Position numbers and translations under genes: made by a program
Source of the DNA: Mesostigma viride
Lineage: Eukaryota; Streptophyta; Mesostigmatophyceae; Mesostigmatales; Mesostigmataceae
Direction of reading: 5' to 3'
DNA: 64,000 nucleotides
Assembly: GCA_009746045.1 (NCBI GenBank)
Contig: RPFO01000034.1
Coordinates: 62,001 to 126,000 of the forward strand
Part shown: positions 54,635 through 64,000 of the stretch, in pieces
Layout of the letters: each line of letters starts with the position of its first letter
How positions within the stretch are numbered: the stretch's first letter is position 1
Notes under the pieces: generated by a model
Seen by the model: only the letters and a program-made list of their open reading frames with translations
What the model was told of the DNA's origin: nothing
Database searches by the model: none

Positions 54635-54810
54635 ATAGCTTATACCATCCATTCCATCCCATGTTCCCCTCCCACTGAGGACTTATGCTCACGTGACGCA
54701 GTCACGTGTCTATTAATTAATTAATCCATTCCATCCCATGTTCCCCCCCCACTGAGGACTTATGCTCACGTGACGCAGTCAGGTGTCTATTAATCCATTA
54801 GGGTTAATTA

Positions 54811-55037
54811 ATCCAGCAAGGGAACATGTGTTACATGATCTCCCAACGGAGTCATGTTATAATTTAATTTATTATTTTTAAAAATTACTCACATGTCTGC
54901 TAGATGCCATAATGTCCATGCATCCCAAAGCAGAAAACACTTCTGAAGTTCAGCTATAAACAGTCAGTAGCCACAGGAAAAAAAAAATTCCCACTGCAGA
55001 TCCTTTGTCAAACAAGTCATCATTATCGTTCTCTCTA
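54811..55037. other. LINE-C-type 3' end scrap and 3' flank of the RCC1 gene
   Basis: 54820-54880 carries CTCCCAACGGAG followed by an AATTTAATTT tail, like the LINE-C 3' end. 54900-55037 probably includes the 3' UTR of the minus-strand RCC1 gene. Confidence 0.5.
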
Positions 55038-58000
55038 TCATCTTGTACCATTCTCTCCTTTCCCGTTGGAATCACGACCATTATCATTCTTATCGTCCCC
55101 ATCACACGACCCATTGGATTCATTGTCGCTGCCGGCGCTGCGGTGCGGCCGGCGGTAGCGGACCGCGAGGGCCAGCGTGTGGCGGCCGCCGCACGAGACC
55201 TGCTCGACGACCCACTCGCTGTCGTCGCACTTGGGAAACGGCATGAGGATGCGCTGTGGGAAACGGAAGTCCTGTAGCGTGCCGGTGCCGAGACGGCCAA
55301 AGTCTCCTCGCCCAAACTGTTGGACGGGATATGCGGTGACAAGGAGGGCCGGTTTCAGGCAAGTAAACCGGGGTGGCTGTTACTATTATTAATGGGGCAG
55401 ATTAACAGAGAAGACGGCAAGTACCAGCCGACTGTTTCTGGCATGTCCACAATAAAGACGCAATTGCAGCCTATCGTGGAAGGAGGTTGTGATGCTGAGA
55501 ACAAAGACCGACCTATGTTGAGAAAACAGTAAAAAAGATTGCTCCTGTACGAGGTTGGAACGACAAGCAGATGCATGGCGGCCTACACGCGATGCCAATG
55601 GGGCAGCTGACCCCGGCTTGACATCAAGCAGACATGGACAATAATACGATGCAGAATCTATCTGGCTACAAACCTCGTCGACTGCCAAAAATGTTTGCCC
55701 TTACTATCGAGTAGCGTATTTTGAATGTAGGCAAAGCAAGCACTGATGTATACGCACCAGGTAGAGCTCATGGTTCTTGGACAGTACAGCCGTGTGGGTG
55801 CCTCCCCCAGAGATCTGGTGGGAAGCGGCAGGAAGCAATCCACGCATGCAAGCACGCGGAGCGAAGCAACCACGTGTTGGTAGATGACTCAGCATGAACT
55901 GCCATAAGCCGACGCCACATGAACTGCATAAGCTGACATGAACCCGATGACACGAACCCGATGAGCTGTCATGATTTACCCCAATCCCCTCCGCATTGAC
56001 TTCCATTTGGAGCCAAATTGCCACGGAGGAGGTTGGGGAGTTCTATCGCGTAGACAAGGTCACTGGCTTGCTTGCTTTGGTGATGCGCCGTTGAATATGG
56101 CACTGTGAGGGCTCCGCAACATGTCCACGGAGGGGTGCAGCGGATGGCTGTTGTAAAAGCACATAGAGGCATGATTCCATGAAGCCCAGCAGGAAAAGTA
56201 GTATCGAACACTACTGTTCCCACTTAGATAGTACATGGACGTAGCATGGGACTGGCAACATTTGCGAGCTGAGCACAAGAGCATGGAGCTGAGCCCGAGG
56301 ATGGGGCAATCTTAAACCCTATGGGCAGCGGAAGGTAGGATGGCGCAGGATGGATGCGTAATCAAAGTGCAAGGTCCCGACTCTGACATACGTGGCACAG
56401 GTTCACCAATGACGCAAGACAGCGACTCACACATGGGCCCAGGCTTAAATATTCCCAGGACTCTCGCGTTGCATGGCTGTGCCGCTACTCGTGCTGAAAC
56501 TGCCTTTCAACTGCCTGCCCAGGGCACAGGCCCCACCCATCTTCGACTCAGAGAAGACGATCATTCTCCTCCATGATGCATCTCCAGGGCTTTGCAGAAC
56601 TGAGCAGCCTGCGCACTACTGTAAAGCAGCTCATTTTGCGCTGCCCACACATGCGTCACTTACTATGTGCTCTCACAGTGCAGGCACGCAATAAACCCCC
56701 CACCACGTGATCAAACCAAGGCATGGCGCGCCCGGTGGCCTGGCACGCATAGCTGGAAATTGCAACTTGAGTCCTACGTGGCAATGTCTGCATACCTGCG
56801 TCGCAACCACGCCCTCATCCACCAACGGCTGCAACAACCTTGGGTGCACGCGGCTCTGGTCATCCCCCAAGCCCAGGCGGCCGTACTCGCCCCGCCCCCA
56901 GATGTACACCTGCAGGGCGCGTGCCAGCAAGGCGGGGAAGCGGGGCACGTCAGCAAGGGCGTGAATGGAACATAAAAGCGGCCGTGTCCTGTCTGTCACT
57001 CTCTGAAGCGCGTGCTCCCCCCCCCCCCTTCCCCCCCTTCCCTTACACCTCTTCCGGAAGCATCACACCCCTCCTCAGAAGCATATATGCGCACAAGGCT
57101 GTCTGGTCCTACCCCTCACGTATCCAACCCAAGCGCACTTGAAGGATCTGCTACCGACCATCATTATCCCTAATACCACACCGTTTGTGAGCTTGAAAGC
57201 ACTTGCTAGAGGCCCATGGCCATTGACCCAAGGTCCATGACCAGTGAATGTTTTCACTGCGCTCTTCTTGGCAAATAAGGTTTTCTTTATAATGCCCACC
57301 GCCCCCCATGTGAAGAGCCGTAAACCAATGCCACCCAAGCCACACCGAGGAAGCAAAAGAAAGAAGAAAGCACCTTCTTCCTGTGCTATGGGAGTACTGT
57401 TTTAGTACAGCATTTGCCTTTCCTGGATGATGCTTGGCTGATAGTCGATGGCAAGTGCATGCGCCTGTGCATTTGAGATTAACAAGAATCCCTTGTCAAC
57501 ACGTACCGGTTAGTAATATTACTGGTTCAATGAGATGATTCTGATCTGAACGGAAGGCTTGGGGGCACAAAATATCACCCTGTAATCAATATTGCCGCTT
57601 GTCAGCCTCCTTGGCACGCCCCACCCAACACAACAGTGCACGCATGCGCCCATCGTAGTGCGGGGTGACCGCGTGACTTGTTCCGTCCACTTTCGGACAC
57701 TATGATCCTGCATCCAATTGTGACGCTACTCAGGATGCTACTCCGCATCAACTCCAAGAGTCCAATATTGATACCTGGGCGCACGCCGCACGCACCCGCA
57801 GCATGACCCTCACACAGTCACACTGAAATGAGATACTAGTATAAGATTATATATAGATAGATTATTTAGGCGCGGCCCAGCAGGAGACCAACCCAACAGA
57901 AGGCCCACTGTGGAGCCTCCCTCCACCACAGACAGGCGCCAGCCGCTCGGCCTTCCAAGCCAGGGCGACCTCGGACCAAGTCCTTTCACCTACTATTTGT

Positions 58001-59410
58001 TTCTTGAAAGCAGTGCGATATGGTAGCTTCCTCCAAGCCATGTCCTCCATGCCAGGGGGTCACAAAGAAAGATCACAAACTACACATCCTCAACTGTCCT
58101 CCCAGCCGGGGAATGCTCCACCCAGAAGAGATGCTTCATTGTGAGCAGCTGTCCACAAGGGAACGATCACAGTGGTGAAGCTTTAGATCGTAACACCACT
58201 GTTGTAAAAGTAAACATTTTAGATACTGTGAATTTGACATCCTTTCACATCAAGTGCCTACGAATACAGGACATTACTTTTGGAACACCATACCAGTATA
58301 CGAAGAACTATACGCTAACTAAACAGAAACACGCTACTACTGTGCACAGGTAGGCCTACCTGCCCGCTGGCCGACATGGCCAATGAGTGCCACCCGCCTG
58401 CTGCGATCTCACGCTGGGGGCAGAGAAAGGCGAGACCACATGAGAGAGGAGAGAAGAGCAACAGGCAAAAGCAGGAGACAAGAGTAAGAGGGGGGAAGAA
58501 AAAGGATGGACAAAGCTGTCAGGCGGGGAAATGACAGGCGTGCAATGGGCGTGGTGCTTCAGGGACGTAACTTCCCTACAAGTGGGGCAACAGCACGGGC
58601 CACGGGCAACATGGGCGTGCTTACTGACGCATCTTCCATATGTGCATTGCCATGTATAAACAGGTACCCAGGCTAGCAATCTCCAACATATAAGAACAAG
58701 TTATTCAGCTCACTACTAACTAGTAAGGGCCATGCCACGGACGGCGTATTCGCTGATTGCGATTGCTGCTACTTCACTTCCCCTGCCTACGCTCTTGTCT
58801 ACCTGCTTCATCGATGTGCACTCACTCCTCACCCATGAGCTTCGCCGTGAGCTGGCGCACCGCGAACACACGCTGGAGATACTCGCTATAGGCTAGTTAG
58901 ACTCGGGGTGGTTCTAAGCACAAGGTAGACGACATCTGCTTGTACGTCACAAGGCACACTCCCTCTTGCACGTTGAGGCTGTAGTGGATGAGGTCGCACG
59001 GCAGCCAGATGTTGCAGGCAGCTGTCAGATACACACAAAAAGCCACATGCTATATGACCATGCACAAGCTCAAGGTCGAGGAGCTTGGGGGTGAGGATCG
59101 GGGGCAAGGATGACACCCTATGGCACACGCTAGATTTGGACACTTGCAAAAACTGTTTTCGGTACTCAAAGTACCAAATCCCTCGGTCATGTAGACTATA
59201 CAAATGATCTCTTTGTCGACGAGCTTGGGGAATAGGAAACACCCTGGGCACATTCTATATACATTACTATGTCCAGTGATAACTCGGTTCTATATATAGA
59301 CAACGCACAATCTCCTTGTCGATGAGCTCAGGAATGAGCTGTGGCTCGTTCACATTCACGCCCGGGCCCAGGCCCAGCTGGCCGTACTCCGCAAGGCCCC
59401 ACGAGAGTAC
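55038..59410 (-). CDS. RCC1-repeat protein, C-terminal five exons
   Basis: Minus-strand exons 59410-59309, 58413-58360, 56909-56796, 55814-55758 and 55316-55038. All have AG/GT borders and phase-0 joins, giving 201 codons plus stop. Read in order they form RCC1 blades: VLSWGLAEYGQLGLGPGV, REIAAGGWHSLAMSASGQ, VYIWGRGEYGRLGLGDD, ISGGGTHTAVLSKNHELYL joined to FGRGDFGRLGTGT, then VEQVSCGGRHTLALAVR and a short polar tail. The family forms seven-bladed propellers (Ran exchange factor RCC1, UVR8 and many others). Earlier blades must lie beyond 59410 and were not found; the Penelope-like element at about 60.4 kb may separate them. Which RCC1 subfamily it belongs to cannot be told. Confidence 0.8.
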
Positions 59411-60430
59411 CTGCAGGCGCAAGGGGGAGAGAGGAGGGGAGGTGGGGGGGAGGATTGTGGAGCGGAGAACAACACCAAGGAGAACCAATACTGCTATAGG
59501 ATTCAATCGTAGCAGACTTGAAAGAGCAGCATTATAGAGTCTAGCCACAGAGCTACAGTGAGGAGCCCCAGAAGATTCAGGAGCTGCTAGCTCTGAATAG
59601 TTGCATTAGTGCGGGCTTCGCAGGGGGAAAGTTGTGCACTTGGTGGCGTAGTCAGCAGGAACCGGGGATCCTTCTAATTAACCTTCCTGCTTTCACTGCA
59701 TGAGCAAGAATGACAGCCAGCATGCCTGTGTCTGTACTAGACGCTTGCTGGCTGTGGACTATGTTTACTATGGAATTAGAACGTTTATCACCTCCCAGCA
59801 GCATGCCAGTTACTTCTTGCTGCATTTTCACATTTCCTTCTCTACATTTTCGCTCACAATCGCTCCCCATTCTCTCCCTTGAATGTACCAGTCATGCAAC
59901 GTTGTCGACTCTTTCTTGTTCAAGTTTTTTACCCGCGCTTGTTTGCAGAGGCGCTTCCAGCATGCACCCCATTTGGTGATGCTTACCGTTCATGGTTGTG
60001 ATGTTCCTGACAAGACCTGCTTTCCAAAGATACTCTCGTGTTTTTCTGTGGGCACTTGAGAGACTAACCAAGGATCGGGCCCCCCACACGGCAATATCAG
60101 CCTTTGCTTTTGTTTGCCCTCCCATATCTTTTTACACACGCCAAAAACACACAAAGGCAGGAGCACGGTGACTCATCTGGAACATGAAGAAGGGAAATCT
60201 TCTCGTTACAGGAAAGAGGTGTCCAGTATGACAATTGGAAGGCCCCCCCACCGGGAATCCACATGTTCCGAGTCCGTTCAGCTGTGTTGTTAGCCACATC
60301 CTGCCCCGGGGAGATGCATCATGGACCACCGCTATCGCGTAACGGGTGTTATGCAGTGAATATTGACTTACCTCAATATGCTCCGCTCTGGTTCTGTTTG
60401 ATGTCTTAGCTCTCAGTGCATCTGAATCAT
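59411..60430. other. Region upstream of the known RCC1 exons, nothing assigned
   Basis: Presumed intron or 5' part of the RCC1 gene. Short open stretches exist, such as one near 60250-60480 on the minus strand, but none shows an RCC1 motif with splice borders. Confidence 0.35.
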
Positions 60431-60474
60431 CATGAACCACCTTATGACTTTCTGGCATGCTCTTACCCTCCACA

Positions 60475-61056
60475 GAATACGGCAATCACGTGGCATTGAT
60501 TACCGGAAGTACACTGCTATTTCTCGTATCTCCTCCAAGGAATGGCGGAAGCGTTGTCGCATCAACACGCGCCATAACCATCACTGCAAGGATGACCATA
60601 CTCTCCGTCGCCTCCGGCGCTTACAGCGCACGCATTTGTCGCTTACCAACTCCACTCGCCCACACCCCGAAAGCACCCGTCGCGTCATTTATGCCATTTA
60701 CAACCGCAGGTACCCTCAGCGCATCTACGTTGGCCAGACGCAACGGGATGCCTGGACGCGTTTTCAGGAACATGTCCGAGCGGCACGCCGCCTTCATATT
60801 GGCCGCCCTGCCGCCAACGACGACACCCCCCTACATGGCGCCATGGCCCAATACGGGTGGTGGGATTGGCGAGTCGTCCCTTGGAACATGTCCCCGGCAC
60901 CTTTACCGGCGCCGCTTTTCGCAAAGCCGCAGGGCATCGGGAAACGTTTTGGAAACGAATGTTACATGCATTTCTGCCCCACGGTTTTTGCATTGAAGGC
61001 AAGAGTTTCAAAGCTCGGTCTCGCCGCCGCCCGCCTCCCCCCGTCCCCGCCCTCTT
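60475..61056 (+). pseudogene. PLE N-terminal GIY-YIG endonuclease
   Basis: A basic, Cys/His-containing segment (KRCRINTRHNHHCKDD) comes first. Then the GIY-YIG core: VIYAIYNRRYPQRIYVGQTQ, with Arg and His in TRFQEHVRAARR, and AMAQYGWWDWRVVPWN. After a frameshift near 60890 the domain ends with HRETFWKRMLHAFLPHGFCI, whose Glu is the likely metal ligand. It would nick target DNA to prime reverse transcription. The start codon is not certain; the frame is open from before 60432. Confidence 0.75.
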
Positions 61057-63470
61057 ATGTTCATCCGTGCCTGGCGTCTGAAGCACAATCTCCACCCATA
61101 TCGCCCCTATCCCCCCAGCGTCACCCCGGCCCCTCCACCTTCCACACATGTGTCCACCGATCCTTCCCTTTACTCCACCAGTCTCCGCTGCTTACGTCAC
61201 ATGTCTCGGCTTATGCAACGCGGCAACTTTCATGCATCCTATCTCGAAGCCTGCAGCTTGAAGAAGCTTACCAGCTTACACATTGCCGTCGGGTCGTGCT
61301 CCCCAGCTGATCTGCAAGTCCCCCGCTCCCATGCCACTAGTCTGCGAGGCCTTCTCTCACGTATCATTCGGCACCGTGTCAATGGGAATGCAGATGCACT
61401 GCGTCCGCGCCGTTTGCTGATCTCACCTTTCATTCATGCTGCGATGGATGAGCTGTGTTTGCCACACATTCTGCATTTGCCGCAAGTGCAGGCTGCGATG
61501 CCGCTCGTGGTGCGCAACACTTTCGGCACTCCCATTGCCGCCTGGCATTACTCTCCCACCTTGGGACAAATGGTTTTCAGCAACGGGAAGGTCAGCCGCG
61601 ATACAACGCCCACCGAGCTGGCCACCATCTTGGCAGGGCCCTGCCCCTGCCAACAACAACGGTATTTCAAGTACCTTGATCCCACCTCACAGCACGTCAT
61701 GACCGCTGACCTCAGCATCCTGCCGAGCCACACGCTTGTAGACCTTTTTGCCAAAGGCACCAAGTTTCGGCCGTGGGTCCAGCGCACGTGTGCCAAAGAG
61801 GTGAATGCACTGCTCTCCACATCACTGCGCAAATTCTGCAATGCCATGAGCACGGACCTACAGCTTGCTCCCCTTGCCATGGAACCGTGGTTTCGCGCCG
61901 TCATTCACGAATGCAATGCACGTCTCACCAGGCTTGATTACCGTCTCCAGCAGGTCCACCGCACCACCTGGCTCAACACCACAGATAAAGCACTTCTTGA
62001 CCACTTCAAGCAGGACTTTATCATCACGTGTGTTGACAAGAGTGCCAACAACTTTGCTTTCATATGCAAGAAGCACTACCTTGCTACTTTGCAACACGAG
62101 TTGGCGTCCAGCCCTACCTATGTTCAGCGTGCACAGTCCACCGCCAGTATCACTGCTGCTCATCGGGCTTTTCTGCACAGCCAAAACATTTTTGCTCGGG
62201 CATTCCTTAAGCGGCAGCGACGCGCCACCACCACTACGTTCCCATATCTGTATCTCACTCTTAAGCTGCACAAAACTCCTGTTGCTTTGCGCACCATTGC
62301 TGCGTCGCATTCAGCCCCACTGATGCCTCTCTCGAAACTCATCTGCCATGCTTTGAATGCTCTTCTCCCCGAAGCCAATGCATTATGGGTGGAGGTGCTG
62401 TCGAATGCCGGGTATGAATGCGCTGGTAGTTGGATCGTCATAGACTCAGCCCAAGTACGCCTACGCCTTGCCGCCCTTAGCCGTTCTAAGACAGCAGCAG
62501 AGAAACGTATACCTATGCCCATAGCCACCTATGATTTCACCACTCTATATACCACACTAGATTTGCACGATTTGAAAGCTCGTTTAGATAGCCTCCTTAC
62601 TCGTCTGTATGCACGTAGGCCTCACGGGCGCAACCACCTGCACGTGCGTGTTTCTCAGACCAAGCCCACGGCAACGTGGCTCTCAGGGATCGCGGCAGGT
62701 GCTATCGTGCGGGATGGTTATAATTATATTATCACGAAGGCTGACCTTGTCATTGGATCTCTTATCTTGTTGATAACACCTTCATCTGTTTTGCGGGCAA
62801 TGTATACCAACAAGCTATCGGCATCCCTATGGGCACTAACTGTGCCGGGCTCCTTGCAAACCTCTATCTATACACTTATGAGCTTGCATTCATGGAGAAT
62901 CTCATTGCCTCAAACGATGATGTTCTCATCAGGCGTTTTATCCATACATGTCGATACATTGATGATGTCATCGCTTTCGACAACCCTGATTTCGCAACCC
63001 ATTTGTATATCACCGCTGGTCTGCCTGGCATCTACCCGCAAGCGTCCCTCACATTAAAGCTCACGTCGGAGGATACTCATTGCAATTACCTCGATCTTAA
63101 CATTACCCATAACAAGAAGGGCTGGCGTACGGCTGTCTATGATAAGCGCAAGGATCCTAAATACCAGCAAATTCCTTTTATTCGTTACCCCGATATTCAC
63201 AGTCTCCTTTCCCACACAGCAAAATATGGTGTTGTTCTTTCTCAGTTACATCGTTTTTCCCGTCTTTGTTCTTATCGTGTTGATTTCATCACGACTCTTG
63301 TTGAACTCTTGCAGCGTTTATTGGTCAAAGACTATGACCGAGCCATTATGCTCCGTCAAGTCCGATGTTTTTTGCAACGTCACCCACATCTGTTCGGTGC
63401 TGCCCCTTGGCACAAGCTCTACAAACAGGTCGTGGACCGGCTGGATCGCATAGTATCTCCGCACATCTGA
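61057..63470 (+). pseudogene. PLE reverse transcriptase, one frameshift
   Basis: The RT of this class is related to telomerase RT. Frame 1 runs 61057 to about 62750: LKHNLHPYRPYP, VDLFAKGTKFRP, FIITCVDKSANNFAFICKKH, YLTLKLHKTPVALRTI, ATYDFTTLYTTLDL. A frameshift near 62750-62770 moves to the frame ending at 63470, which carries VDNTFICFAGNVYQQAIGIP, PMGTNCAGLLANLYLYTYE, TCRYIDDVIAFDNP (catalytic YIDD), NYLDLNI and a C-terminal region ending DRIVSPHI. Only the one frame jump was noticed, so decay is slight. Confidence 0.85.
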
Positions 63471-64000
63471 ACCCTGTGATGCCAGATCTCCTTTGCGGCC
63501 GTTCCGAGCTTGGCACTGGATTCGTTGTCCACATCGTCGCGTCGCTGCCGCAACACGATGTTTTCTGGCATCCGCGGGCTTTTGGTTCCCGCCGCACATT
63601 TGAAAGTGCTGTCCTCCGGCTTTTTGCCTTTGCACCGTGTGCAGTTCTTGGACGTTTGGAATCATGGCATGGCTAACGTGATGACTGACTAGCTAGACCT
63701 TTTCAGTGGTTTTCCATTTGCGGGTATTTCCTCGTAAATGGTGGGAGAGCGATCGCAGCAATGGTGCTCACCACTAGACACTCCCGGCCAGTTAGGCTCG
63801 AAACACACGCCCTGATCAAGCATGCTGTTTTCGGCCCCACCGTCTAGGTCATCTAGTCGCTCTACACGTAAGCCAGCCATAATTTCAATGCACAAGGATA
63901 CACATTTCCATCACCATTCATCTTCATCATCCTGAACGACTCGAACACGCGGACAAGATAACGGCAGGCTCGAGCTACCATGGTCCGGATTCTCCCGATT
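63471..64000 (+). other. PLE 3' UTR
   Basis: About 530 bp after the RT stop. Matched in inverted orientation by 37919-38595, which shows the family 3' end. No further gene. Confidence 0.7.

Larger units (their letters stand above)
49016..54724 (+). mobile_element. LINE-B: apparently intact APE-type non-LTR retrotransposon
   Basis: Three 168-bp 5' monomers, uninterrupted ORF1 (490 aa), uninterrupted ORF2 (1210 aa) overlapping by ATGA, short 3' UTR, hairpin CACGTGAC-GCA-GTCACGTG (54690-54708) and ATTA tail (54711-54724). A second 3' end of about 85 bp follows in tandem (54725 to about 54810). No target duplication could be recognised, perhaps because its flanks are themselves LINE pieces. Confidence 0.85.
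60432..64000 (+). mobile_element. Penelope-like element with N-terminal GIY-YIG nuclease
   Basis: The GIY-YIG domain (60.68-61.05 kb) precedes the RT (61.06-63.47 kb). The 3' UTR runs past the window; by comparison with the copy at 37919-38822 only about 27 bp is missing. The ORF is broken by two frameshifts (about 60890 and about 62760). The permuted order, endonuclease before RT, matches the Chlamys-type group known from green algae rather than canonical Penelope, whose GIY-YIG is C-terminal. Confidence 0.85.

Overview
The window looks like nuclear DNA of a GC-rich, intron-bearing eukaryote, most likely a green alga. The algal call is inference: it rests on a Penelope-like element with an N-terminal GIY-YIG nuclease, a kangaroo/PAT-type split-repeat tyrosine-recombinase retrotransposon, and a receptor-type nucleotide cyclase. 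No species can be named. Two spliced host genes flank about 45 kb of nested transposable elements.

Host genes. At 1-9381 (+) lies the 3' part of a single-pass receptor cyclase. Eight exons join in phase into 1266 codons: periplasmic-binding-like ectodomain, Cys-rich EGF-like stretch, one membrane helix, then two cyclase domains whose active-site residues are complementary. At 55038-59410 (-) are five in-phase exons forming the C-terminal part of an RCC1-repeat protein.

Mobile island, 9.8-54.9 kb. Five related APE-type LINE families are present: A at 14767-20054 with a second copy at 20.1-21.5 kb; B at 49016-54724, intact; C at 9.87-13.8 and 26.6-29.5 kb; D at 32468-39033; E as fragments at 47.4-48.1 kb. 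C and D carry only ORF1 and look like non-autonomous half-LINEs. A REL-endonuclease LINE has repeatedly inserted into AATATATATT sites. A damaged LTR element on the minus strand (gag, tRNA-iMet-like PBS, LTR) sits head to head with a second LTR. Cut-and-paste elements are a 1.7-kb piggyBac-like element (TTAA duplication) and a hAT element (8-bp duplication, BED finger). The hAT is interrupted by a split-direct-repeat element whose autonomous relative (Gag plus RT/RNase H/tyrosine recombinase) is at 39355-44859; a third split-repeat element is at 45018-47098. From about 60.4 kb to the window end lies a Penelope-like element with GIY-YIG upstream of the RT.

How the parts relate. Short non-coding modules are shared across otherwise different LINEs: a 5' hairpin followed by GATATAATTTTC, and a 3' hairpin followed by an (ATTA)n tail. 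These would fit common promoter and RT-recognition signals through which autonomous copies (A, B) could mobilise ORF1-only copies (C, D). Target-site duplications and in-window empty sites give much of the nesting order directly. No rRNA, tRNA, CRISPR array or bacterial operon was seen.
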